From Azospirillum sp. 47_25 (GTDB lineage: Bacteria; Pseudomonadota; Alphaproteobacteria; RF32; CAG-239), in the NCBI GenBank assembly GCA_001917125.1, contig MNTU01000045.1, positions 1-52,583 of the forward strand: a stretch of DNA of 52,583 bases. The letters run 5' to 3'. The notes below the pieces were generated by a model. It ran no database searches, had not been told where the DNA came from, and worked only from the letters and a program-made list of their open reading frames with translations. Each line of letters starts with the position of its first letter. The first letter of the stretch is position 1. The translations under genes and the position numbers were made by a program. This document shows positions 32,716-39,756 of this stretch, one piece after another.

Positions 32716-34507
32716 AGTTAACCATATTAATCCATTTTTGAAGTGTTTTTAGAGGTGATTGAGGAGTTAGTTGTCCGTAATGGTTTGTCATTATTTGTTT
32801 TTTATGTCCTACTAAAAACTGAATTTCCTCATCAGACAGGCCAGATATTCTTAGAGAATCGACGAATGTATGTCTTAGAGAGTGCACAAGTCTATTTTCT
32901 TTTTTCAGATTTAATTTTTTTAGTATGTTGGCAAATGGCTGAGAAAAGCATTTATTAAAGTCTTTTCTTTTTCCTCTTTGGTATATTTTGAATGAAGGAA
33001 ATAGTTTTTCCTCATTTTGTTGGTTTCGTTTATTGATAAAGTCATTTATTCCAAGCTGAATTAATTTATTATGGATTGGAATCATTCTTATTGAATGATT
33101 GTTTTTAATGGTTTTTTCGGCTTCATTGTTTACGCTAAAATATTGGATGTTATCGCGACTTCGAATATCTTTTGTTCTTAATTGACAGACTTCTCCCTCT
33201 CTCATTCCTGTATATATGGCAATCATAACAGCCCAATATAAATCTAAGTTTTCTGTTTTATGTCTGTTAAAGAAATCTATAATTTGTCTTATTTCGCTAG
33301 AACTGTATGTCTCAGGTATAGGAGAAATAATGTCTTGTTTATTAAATAGTGTTTCTTTTGTTGGATTTTCTGAACTAATATAACATTTTTTCTTTGCCCA
33401 TTTATGCAAAGAAGAAAAAGAGTTGATATAAGTATTAATAGTTTTAGGTGTTAAACATGGATAATTAAGTATTTGATTCTTAGTTATAATGTCACTCATA
33501 GATAGGCCATTAAATTCTTTTTTTCTATTGATATATGCCGGAGTCATTTTTAATATTTCAACCCAGCTTAATATATCTGTACTAACAACTTCGTTAAGTG
33601 TTTCTTTTTCCGGAAAACAGTCAATAAATGATTGAATGTGATGTATTTTTTCTTTAACACTGTCTCCGCAATCATTTTGCCATTTGGTTAAAAGTTCTTT
33701 AATTTTGGTTGGTTTATTGCTTGTATCTTTTATTTTTGAAAGGATGTCATCCTTATTATTAGGACTATTGATTGGACGCTGAATACTAAGCGGTCTGTGA
33801 TATGTATTTTTTAGGGTGTATTGAGTATATGCTTGATTCACAATGTCATATTTAAATATATAATTTTCAGGGGTGCTAGAATAATCTATTTCTGTTTCTA
33901 TATGGAAATTTGCCGCTTCAATAATTGTTTGAGCAAGGGCTGTTTTTGCTTTGTATGTTTGTTCCGGTGTTAAATTATATTGAGAGTTTGTTAGATATGT
34001 TATCATGTTTTGAGTCGTTTGGGAGGTGATTCCTGTATCAATTTCAGATTTGAAACTATGTATCCATTTCATATCTAAATCTCGGATTTGTTGTTTAGCT
34101 TCCTCAATTATCCATACTTCGGGGTTTTTCTCCCCATTATTTAACTGCCGAGGTGTGAGACTGTTGTCTATTATTTGTTTTAAAAAGTTATTTTGTGTTT
34201 TTCCTGAATATTCAGTGAAAAAATGGTGAATAGTTTTAAGAAGTTCTGTTTCAAATATCTTGTCTGGACATAAAGGTCTATTAGCAGAAGCTTTGATTTT
34301 GTTATTTAAATTAAATTTTCTCTCTAGTTGCTGCATTATCTCATAATATTTAGTCTTGGCCTCATTAAAATCCTTTGTTCGTAAGGATTGATTGAATTCC
34401 TTGGGTAAGTCATAAAATTTTTGTACTTTCTCCGGAACAGCGATACGAATTTTGTATATTCCATTGTTTGTAATATATAAGCCTTTATATCCTTTAACGG
34501 CGTTCAT
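32657..34507 (-). CDS. Tyrosine recombinase (integrase)
   Basis: 616 residues from the ATG at 34507, which has GGAG 6 nt upstream; the TTG at 34579 is rejected. The N-terminal part (KGLYITNNGIYKIRIAVPEKV, QSLRTKDFNEAKTKYYEI) resembles the DUF6538 domain of large phage-type integrases. A SAM-like core-binding region follows, then the catalytic domain with Arg436 (TGMREGE), His542/Arg545 (HSLRHTF), His568 (VGHKK) and nucleophile Tyr577 (NHYGQ). It would integrate and excise the element at the tRNA-Met 3' end. It reads inward from the distal border, with arm-type repeats beside attR. Confidence 0.95.
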   Translation of the reverse strand: MNAVKGYKGLYITNNGIYKIRIAVPEKVQKFYDLPKEFNQSLRTKDFNEAKTKYYEIMQQLERKFNLNNKIKASANRPLCPDKIFETELLKTIHHFFTEYSGKTQNNFLKQIIDNSLTPRQLNNGEKNPEVWIIEEAKQQIRDLDMKWIHSFKSEIDTGITSQTTQNMITYLTNSQYNLTPEQTYKAKTALAQTIIEAANFHIETEIDYSSTPENYIFKYDIVNQAYTQYTLKNTYHRPLSIQRPINSPNNKDDILSKIKDTSNKPTKIKELLTKWQNDCGDSVKEKIHHIQSFIDCFPEKETLNEVVSTDILSWVEILKMTPAYINRKKEFNGLSMSDIITKNQILNYPCLTPKTINTYINSFSSLHKWAKKKCYISSENPTKETLFNKQDIISPIPETYSSSEIRQIIDFFNRHKTENLDLYWAVMIAIYTGMREGEVCQLRTKDIRSRDNIQYFSVNNEAEKTIKNNHSIRMIPIHNKLIQLGINDFINKRNQQNEEKLFPSFKIYQRGKRKDFNKCFSQPFANILKKLNLKKENRLVHSLRHTFVDSLRISGLSDEEIQFLVGHKKQIMTNHYGQLTPQSPLKTLQKWINMVNYDEETKPEIREQNIDEKYI

Positions 34508-34592
34508 GTTGTTCTCCAGATTCGACACTTTTGTATGGATGTTTTGTAATACCCTTTTGTATGAGTAAACTATAGGCAAATCAAGACTTTTT

Positions 34593-34635
34593 TGTAGGCT
34601 AAAGGCCGAAATCTGTAGGCTATGTTTGTAGTCGA
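34593..34635 (+). repeat. Three short direct repeats beside attR
   Basis: TGTAGGCTA at 34593-34601 and 34614-34622, then the related TGTAGTCGA at 34627-34635. Their place between the integrase gene and the attachment core suggests integrase arm-binding sites. Confidence 0.45.
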
Positions 34636-34636
34636 T

Positions 34637-34656
34637 GAATCCGCCCCTCGCTACCA
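34637..34656 (+). repeat. Right attachment site (attR)
   Basis: A 20-nt copy of the tRNA-Met 3' end without the rest of the tRNA. Bases on either side differ from those around attL, which sets the core exactly. Confidence 0.9.
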
Positions 34657-34660
34657 GTTA

Positions 34661-34688
34661 AAAACCACTCTTTGAAGAGTGGTTTTTT
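34661..34688 (+). terminator. Original tRNA-Met terminator, now outside the element
   Basis: AAAACCACTC/GAGTGGTTTT with a short loop and eight T begins 4 nt after attR. Removing the element would put it directly behind the tRNA, so it is the ancestral terminator. Confidence 0.85.
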
Positions 34689-34693
34689 TTGTT

Positions 34694-34873
34694 TCAGTTT
34701 TTGTTTTTCATTTTCTTTTTATATTTGTTTTCTTCTTCGGAAAGCATATAGCAAAATACGGCAAGGCAGACTGCTGCAAACAATACGGCAATCCATGTGC
34801 CGATATTTTCTTTATTTATCAGAAAAACGGTGCATAATAAAATAAGCGCCAATATTATATTGATATATTTCAT
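34694..34873 (-). CDS. Small membrane protein downstream of leader copy 2
   Basis: 59 residues: two hydrophobic helices (about 4-19 and 26-44) and a very basic tail, EEENKYKKKMKNKN. The ATG has the same AAAGGATGTTAATCGT upstream sequence as the TRL-like gene, and the conserved leader begins exactly at this start codon, which is the best evidence that it is real. No family is recognised. It lies between the element border and the chromate-transporter genes, and could be left from an older insertion at the same tRNA. Confidence 0.6.
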   Translation of the reverse strand: MKYINIILALILLCTVFLINKENIGTWIAVLFAAVCLAVFCYMLSEEENKYKKKMKNKN

Positions 34874-35159
34874 ACGATTAACATCCTTTAGCTGTCAGTT
34901 AAAACAAAACCCGCTCTTTAAAGAAAAGGCGGGCGGATGTTAGAAAACCGTAATCAATCAAACGGCTCGGCTTATTTAGCACACAGCCTTATTTAGCCGA
35001 CATCCGCCCTAAAGGACAGAAATCGGCATATAACGTTTTAAGTCGCTATGCAGGCGACTGATTGATTAAAAGGGTTTTCTAAGCCCCGGGCCGTATTCTT
35101 TTCTACGGAGTACGACCCGCTTAAACATTAGCAGAGTTTGACCAGTAATCAAGAGAATT
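34871..35159 (-). ncRNA. Conserved structured leader RNA candidate, copy 2
   Basis: Aligns end to end with 31084-31369. Same pairings: GGGCGGATGT (34931-34940) with 35000-35009; TTAGAAAACC (34940-34949) with 35073-35082; TCCTTTAG (34884-34891) with 35009-35016. The variable helix is AATCAATCA (34952-34960) with TGATTGATT (35059-35067): six of nine positions differ from copy 1, and every change is matched on the other strand of the helix. The terminator CCCGC/GCGGG (34910-34914 and 34929-34933), ribosome-binding site and promoter are kept. It precedes the 59-residue membrane protein gene. Confidence 0.75.
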
Positions 35160-35177
35160 TTTTTAGAATTGGCCGGG

Positions 35178-35723
35178 CTAATAAAATATGACACCGCCGA
35201 TGCCGCAGATAACCATTACCAGGACCGGATTGAGACGGTATTTGCGCAGAAGGACGATAGCTGCAAAACTGATAGCAACGGCAGTTAAATCTGCCGGGCG
35301 GCTGATGGTTTGCCAGGAACTGCAGCCGAACCAGGACAGCAGCAGAATGGTTGAAGAGGCTGAAGCAATCAGACCGACGGAAATTGATTTCAGCGCTTTG
35401 AAAGTTTGTTCAATGCATGGACTGTGGTTTTTTTGAAAAAAGCGGTGAAGCGACAGCGAGATGAGGATGCCGCTGATGACGCAGCCGAAAGTGGCGACAA
35501 TCGCTCCCGGTATTCCGCCAATCCGCAATCCTACGAAGGTTGAGCCGTTAACGGCGAGGGGGCCGGGCGTCATTTGGGAGATAGTGATAATGTCGGTAAA
35601 TTCCTTATAGGTGAGCCATTGGTGCAGTTCAACAATCTGTTCCTGAATCAGGGGCAGGGTCGCATAGCCGCCGCCGATGCTGAAAGCGCCGATTTGCAAA
35701 AAGCTGATTAAAAGTTCAAACAT
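35178..35723 (-). CDS. Chromate transporter half-protein, second of pair
   Basis: 181 residues, about five or six membrane segments, one CHR domain. It has the family pattern LQIGAFSIGGGYATLPLIQEQIV, ITISQMTPGPLAVNGSTFVGLRIGGIPGAIVATFG. Short CHR proteins work in pairs to export chromate or related oxyanions; the partner gene lies immediately upstream with an 8-nt overlap. The natural substrate in this organism is not known from sequence. Confidence 0.92.
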   Translation of the reverse strand: MFELLISFLQIGAFSIGGGYATLPLIQEQIVELHQWLTYKEFTDIITISQMTPGPLAVNGSTFVGLRIGGIPGAIVATFGCVISGILISLSLHRFFQKNHSPCIEQTFKALKSISVGLIASASSTILLLSWFGCSSWQTISRPADLTAVAISFAAIVLLRKYRLNPVLVMVICGIGGVIFY

Positions 35724-36303
35724 CGGGGAGCTCCTTCTTCAGGTTAATTCTGAATTTGAGTTTTTCCAGGAGGAGGAAAACGGCAATGCCTCCGAGAATG
35801 GCGCTCAGGGCGTTGACATTGAAAATAAAGTTAGCGGTAAAAACGGCAGGAATCATTAAAATGGGCAGCGTTTCCTTTTTTTTGACAATCATGTGGCTCA
35901 TGTACCAAACCACGTCGGCAATCAGGGCGGCCACGCCGGCTTCCATTCCCTTTAAAACGGCGACAACCACCGGATTGTCGATTAAGTTCCGGTAGCAGGC
36001 GGAAACGGCGGAAAGAATAAGCAGGGGCGGTAAAACGGCTGCAATTCCGGCAACGAAAATACCGGGCCAGCCGGCCACTTTTTTGCCGCAGAGAACGGCC
36101 AGGTTGATGGCTATGGCTCCGGGCGACGACTGGGCGACCGCCGACATGTCCATCAGTTCGTCTTCCGAGAAAAGGTGCTTCTGTTCAATGAAATATTTGC
36201 GAATCATCGGCAGTACGACATAACCGCCGCCGAAAGTGAAACTGCTGATGAAAAAATCGGTTTTAAACAGCCATAGTAAAAGTTTAAGTTTTTCGAATGT
36301 CAT
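35716..36303 (-). CDS. Chromate transporter half-protein, first of pair
   Basis: 195 residues from the ATG at 36303, which has AAGGAG upstream; the longer frame is rejected. It has a CHR domain with SFTFGGGYVVLPMIRKYFIEQ and MSAVAQSSPGAIAINLAVLCGKKVAGWPGIFVAG. It should pair with the protein encoded next to form one antiparallel transporter. A LysR gene is divergent across an 89-bp A/T-rich gap, a common arrangement for a regulator and its target. Confidence 0.92.
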   Translation of the reverse strand: MTFEKLKLLLWLFKTDFFISSFTFGGGYVVLPMIRKYFIEQKHLFSEDELMDMSAVAQSSPGAIAINLAVLCGKKVAGWPGIFVAGIAAVLPPLLILSAVSACYRNLIDNPVVVAVLKGMEAGVAALIADVVWYMSHMIVKKKETLPILMIPAVFTANFIFNVNALSAILGGIAVFLLLEKLKFRINLKKELPDV

Positions 36304-36392
36304 TTTTTTCTCCTTAACTTTTATTATAACCGTTGCCAAATAATAAATAAAATTATATTTTATTATAAATGCAATAACTAAAAGGTAATAAT

Positions 36393-37280
36393 ATGGTCAA
36401 TATACGTCAATTACAGGTTTTTAAGACATTATGCGATGAGTTGAATTTTACCAAAACGGCGGAAAAACTGAATATGACTCAGCCGGCGGTTTCTCATGTC
36501 ATCGGCAGTTTGGAGGAAGAGTTCGGCGTCCGTCTGGTTGACCGGCTGAACCGGCGGATTTATCTGACGACGGCGGGAAAGCTGTTTTTGGCGAAAGCCA
36601 TACGGCTGCTGGATTTATATGATGATTTGCGGCTCAATTTCTGGGCGGAGAAAGAGCAGCAGCCACTGCGAGTGGGCTCTTGTCTGACAATTGCCAATTT
36701 CTGGCTGCCGGGCATTATCAAAGAGTTTAACGAAACCTGTCCGCAGACGCCGCTTCAGGTGGTGGTGGACAGTGCTGCTCATATTGAAAAGCTGCTGGAG
36801 GACAATGAAATCGACTTGGCTCTTTATGAGGGGGTAGTTCCGAGTCAGCAGTTTTATGCAGAAAACTTTTCGTCTTATGAGATTTGTTATGTTGTTTCTC
36901 CGGAGCACCCTCTGGCCGGCAGAAAGGCGGTTCCGCCGGAGGAAATTCTGCAGCAGCGGCTGTTGCTGCGCGAAGAGGGCAGTGCCATCCGCAATGCTTT
37001 GGACAGTGCTTTATGGGTGCATAATCTGAAAGCGGAGCCGGTTTGGACCAGCGTTAATTCACAGGCTTTGATTCAGGCCGCGTTGTATAATCTGGGGGTC
37101 AGCGTACTGCCGGAAATCATCGTTCGCCGGGAACTGTCCGAAGGCCGGCTGGTAAAACTGGATGTGGCGGCGGAGCCGATGGTTAATTCCAATTATATTC
37201 TTTATCATCCCGACAAATATTTGACCCGGCCGATGCGGCAGCTGATTGAAATTATCCGAAGTTCCCGCGGCAAGGCTTAA
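36393..37280 (+). CDS. LysR-family transcriptional regulator
   Basis: 295 residues, the standard length. The N-terminal helix-turn-helix is clear: LQVFKTLCDELNFTKTAEKLNMTQPAVSHVIGSLEEEFGVRLVDR (in short, residues 6-50). The rest is the two-lobed effector domain (about 90-290). It most likely controls the divergent chromate-transporter pair and itself from the 36304-36392 gap, which contains an A/T-rich dyad (ATAATAAA...TTTATTAT). The effector is unknown. Its stop overlaps the convergent ArsR-like gene by 4 nt. Confidence 0.93.
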   Translation: MVNIRQLQVFKTLCDELNFTKTAEKLNMTQPAVSHVIGSLEEEFGVRLVDRLNRRIYLTTAGKLFLAKAIRLLDLYDDLRLNFWAEKEQQPLRVGSCLTIANFWLPGIIKEFNETCPQTPLQVVVDSAAHIEKLLEDNEIDLALYEGVVPSQQFYAENFSSYEICYVVSPEHPLAGRKAVPPEEILQQRLLLREEGSAIRNALDSALWVHNLKAEPVWTSVNSQALIQAALYNLGVSVLPEIIVRRELSEGRLVKLDVAAEPMVNSNYILYHPDKYLTRPMRQLIEIIRSSRGKA

Positions 37281-37921
37281 AAGTCGTCCTTGTTTTTCAG
37301 GGAATCGTAGCGTTTGTGAATGCACTGAATGGCTGTTTTGTGTACGCCGGGCGTGATGTCATAGATGATGTAGCGCCCTTCCCGGTGGCAGACAACGAAA
37401 CCGTCATCGCGCAGCCGTTTCAGGTTTTGAGAGACTTTGAGCTGTTCGCTTTCAATTCCCGCAACGATGTCGGAAACGCAGGAAGCGCCGTTGAGAGTCA
37501 GGTATTCGAGAATCCGCATTTTATCAAAGTTGGCAAAAAGCTTTATCTGATTGGCGGCCAGCATGGTGTAATCTGCCGGCAGAACAGCTTTGCAGTCGTC
37601 GCGGAGATAGTGAAAGCTGTCGGTCATATAACCGTACAGCTTGCGCAGACAGGTGAACAGGCTGGCGGGATATTCTTCACAGATTTTATAAAAGATGAAC
37701 AGGCCGCGTCTTTCGGTTTGCACCAGATTGGCGTCGCGCAGTTTGCGCAGGCTCTGAGAGACAATCATCTGCTCTTCGCGGACGCCTTTGGTGATGGCCG
37801 AGACACAGGAAGCGCCGTAAACATCGAGATATTCAAGGATGCGAAGCCGCAGGGGATGAGCAATGTAACTTATCCCCCGGGCAGCTTTTTTCATGGTTTC
37901 GGACGGAAGCTGTTTTTCCAT
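37277..37921 (-). CDS. Two-domain ArsR-like regulator
   Basis: 214 residues made of two similar winged-helix units: about 12-85 (HPLRLRILEYLDVYGASCVSAI, MIVSQSLRKLRDANLV) and about 125-200 (FDKMRILEYLTLNGASCVSDI, LKVSQNLKRLRDDGFV). ArsR regulators normally have one such domain and act as dimers; this may be a covalent dimer. Each unit has one cysteine at the same place in GASCVS (Cys39 and Cys148), a candidate thiol or metal sensor. It is the last of a three-gene unit with the thioredoxin-like lipoprotein and helical protein, and a dyad at 38916-38939 overlaps that unit's promoter. Confidence 0.82.
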   Translation of the reverse strand: MEKQLPSETMKKAARGISYIAHPLRLRILEYLDVYGASCVSAITKGVREEQMIVSQSLRKLRDANLVQTERRGLFIFYKICEEYPASLFTCLRKLYGYMTDSFHYLRDDCKAVLPADYTMLAANQIKLFANFDKMRILEYLTLNGASCVSDIVAGIESEQLKVSQNLKRLRDDGFVVCHREGRYIIYDITPGVHKTAIQCIHKRYDSLKNKDDF

Positions 37922-37930
37922 TGAAGGCTC

Positions 37931-38293
37931 CTATTTCAGGAAAGGTTTGACCAAACTGTCAAAGCGTTTTTCCGTTTCGGGAGACCAGCCCATCAGGTAA
38001 TTGTCGCCCATGCAGAACAGCGGTGTGCCGATACGGTTTCCGAGGTTGAATTTTTTGGCGCATTTAATCAGGAGGTCGTAGCCTTCGCGGTTGCCGACGT
38101 TAACCAGGCTGATTTTCAAATCAGGATAATTCCGGTCCAGATAATCCAACGCATCATGGCAATGCGGGCAGCTGTTGGAATAAAATAGATAGATTTTATC
38201 GGCCGAGAGGGATTCTCCGGGTGAAGCCGGCTGCTGTGAACAGGCGGTCAACAGACAGAGAACCGCGGTTAAAAGAGTGAAAAGTTTTTTCAT
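37931..38293 (-). CDS. Thioredoxin-fold lipoprotein with CPHC motif
   Basis: 120 residues from the ATG at 38293 (AAGGA upstream). The signal sequence ends in the lipobox LTAC with Cys18. The small thioredoxin/glutaredoxin-type domain has IYLFYSNSCPHCHDALDYL (Cys42, Cys45) and a cis-proline loop RIGTPLFC. CPHC is the DsbA-type active site, so a periplasmic or outer-membrane disulfide role is likely. Only 9-10 nt separate it from its operon neighbours. Confidence 0.85.
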   Translation of the reverse strand: MKKLFTLLTAVLCLLTACSQQPASPGESLSADKIYLFYSNSCPHCHDALDYLDRNYPDLKISLVNVGNREGYDLLIKCAKKFNLGNRIGTPLFCMGDNYLMGWSPETEKRFDSLVKPFLK

Positions 38294-38303
38294 GCCTTTA
38301 TCC

Positions 38304-38888
38304 TTATTCGATGCAGCAGTCAACGGCTTTGCGGACGAAAGCTTTCATTTTGGCGAGCGCTCCTGCGGGTTTGGCTTCATCGGCTTCGGGAAGCGGTGCG
38401 TTTTTAACGGCTTCGCTGACTTTGGCGGTGAGCTGTTTAACGTCTTCGACATTGTCCTTGACCCATTTAACATCGGTTACGTTCAACATGTTCATGTTGA
38501 GTCCCCAGAACAGGCAATAAAGATCATAGGCCTGATTGAAAAGGTCGTAGGCGGTTTCCTTGTGTCCCAAGCTCTGCTGTTTGGTGCCGACTTCCATCAG
38601 CCGCATGGACGAGGCCAGCAGATGTTTGGAGATGCACCAGACTTCGCCTTCATAGCTGGGGATGATTTTCTGCATCAGATTTTTGCGTTTTTCCCGAACT
38701 TCTTCAATCAGATCGTAGAATGAATTTTTTCCGGTTTTGGCACCGGAGAAAACCAGATGTTCTTCAATGCTGATAAGGTTCATAATCGCGATGGTCAGAT
38801 CCTGATCGGAAGATAAGTCCTTCGGGTTGACCTTTTTTGAGGAATCGATGCGTTCAACAAATTCTTTAACGTTTTCTATCTTTTTCAT
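38304..38888 (-). CDS. Hypothetical all-helical cytoplasmic protein
   Basis: 194 residues, predicted mostly alpha-helical, no signal peptide. A central region EVWCISKHLLASSMRLMEVGTKQQSLGHKETAYDLFNQAYDLYCLFWGLN looks like helical hairpins similar to a TPR bundle (around residues 80-130). No family is recognised. GGAGAG precedes the ATG. It is the first gene of the ArsR-linked operon, with the dyad operator 28-51 bp upstream, so it should respond to the same signal as the thioredoxin-like lipoprotein. Confidence 0.75.
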   Translation of the reverse strand: MKKIENVKEFVERIDSSKKVNPKDLSSDQDLTIAIMNLISIEEHLVFSGAKTGKNSFYDLIEEVREKRKNLMQKIIPSYEGEVWCISKHLLASSMRLMEVGTKQQSLGHKETAYDLFNQAYDLYCLFWGLNMNMLNVTDVKWVKDNVEDVKQLTAKVSEAVKNAPLPEADEAKPAGALAKMKAFVRKAVDCCIE

Positions 38889-38915
38889 TGTGACTCTCCA
38901 TATTTATGTATCTTT

Positions 38916-38951
38916 ATATATAGAAATAATACTATATATCATAAGAGTCAA
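38916..38951 (-). promoter_or_regulatory. Promoter with dyad operator for the ArsR-linked operon
   Basis: ATATATAG (38916-38923), 8 bp, then CTATATAT (38932-38939) form a perfect 8-8-8 dyad. A -35-like TTGACT lies at 38951-38946 on the minus strand, so the dyad covers the spacer and -10 region, where ArsR-type repressors bind. Confidence 0.5.
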
Positions 38952-39027
38952 GTATCAAAAGAAGACATGATTGTTTTTTTATTTTTTTATCGTTATATTA
39001 GCAACATAAGAATGAAGGAGGAAGCAA

Positions 39028-39645
39028 ATGTTTAAATATGTTCTTTATCTTTTGGCGATTATGATTGCGGTCGGTTTGGCTGTCGGCGGAATTCATCTGT
39101 ATCGCGTGGCTGTAAAAAACAAAAAGGAAATGGCCGCTTATGAGGGGCCTGCCGCAGCGGTTGAACGCCGGTTCGGACGGGTTTTGGTGGTTTATTATTC
39201 CCTGAGCGGCCATACCCGGGAGATTGCGGAAAAGATCAAAGCCTTAACCGGCGGGGACATTTATGAAATCAAAACGGCGGAAGAAATTAAAACGACTCCT
39301 TGGTTCTATTTAACGCTGCGTCGGCAGATAAAGGAAAAAAATTATCCGGCTTTGGCCGGAGAACTGCCGGATTTGAGCCGGTATGACATTATCTTTGTCG
39401 GGGCGCCGGTCTGGTGGTACACCATGGCGACGCCGTTATCGGCATTTTTGGAGCAGGTTGATTTTCAGGGGCGGAAAGTTGTTCCCTTTTCAACGCAGGG
39501 GAGCAATTACGGTTCCTATTTTGAGGATTTTACGACTCAGGCAAAACATGCGGAAATACAGCGGGCACAGTCTTTTAACAATCTGCCGGCAAAGTATGAC
39601 GAAGCGGTTGACAATAAGATTGTCCAATGGCTCAATAATCTGTAA
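39028..39645 (+). CDS. Membrane-anchored flavodoxin-like protein
   Basis: 205 residues. An N-terminal membrane helix (about 4-26) is followed by a flavodoxin-fold domain: FMN phosphate loop VVYYSLSGHTREIAEKI (about 54-70), IIFVGAPVWWYTMATPL and PFSTQGSN. It would bind FMN and shuttle electrons or reduce quinones at the membrane. It is divergent from the ArsR-linked operon, whose operator region lies within 112 bp, so shared redox control is plausible. GGAGG precedes the ATG, and a terminator follows. Confidence 0.85.
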   Translation: MFKYVLYLLAIMIAVGLAVGGIHLYRVAVKNKKEMAAYEGPAAAVERRFGRVLVVYYSLSGHTREIAEKIKALTGGDIYEIKTAEEIKTTPWFYLTLRRQIKEKNYPALAGELPDLSRYDIIFVGAPVWWYTMATPLSAFLEQVDFQGRKVVPFSTQGSNYGSYFEDFTTQAKHAEIQRAQSFNNLPAKYDEAVDNKIVQWLNNL

Positions 39646-39653
39646 CCCTTGAG

Positions 39654-39682
39654 AGCTCCGCCGGAAAGACGGGGCTTTTTTT
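39654..39682 (+). terminator. Intrinsic terminator after the flavodoxin-like gene
   Basis: AGCTCCG/CGGGGCT (one G-U pair) with a 9-nt loop, then seven T. Confidence 0.75.
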
Positions 39683-39756
39683 ATCTTTGCCAGTGCTTGA
39701 AAATTAAAGCCCGGCTTATACATCTTATACACTGAATGTATAGGAGAAGGAAGCGG

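Larger units (their letters stand above)
29144..34656. mobile_element. Integrative element of about 5.5 kb in tRNA-Met
   Basis: The segment is bounded by the 20-bp direct repeat GAATCCGCCCCTCGCTACCA (29144-29163 in the tRNA, 34637-34656 at the far end), the usual mark of tyrosine-integrase insertion at a tRNA 3' end. It encodes an integrase next to the distal border, a HUH-type replication protein, a serine recombinase and two lipoproteins, all on the minus strand. It is visibly more A/T-rich than flanking DNA. No conjugation, capsid or packaging genes are present. It resembles a minimal replicating integrative element or satellite of a type I do not recognise. Confidence 0.9.

Noticed and set aside
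34508..34579. Longer integrase starting at the TTG at 34579
   Set aside because: No ribosome-binding site there. The ATG at 34507 has GGAG 6 nt upstream and starts at the expected N-terminal domain.
29144..34656. Prophage
   Set aside because: No capsid, portal, terminase, tail or lysis gene is visible in the 5.5 kb, and it is too small for a tailed phage. A filamentous phage is also unlikely without coat or assembly genes.
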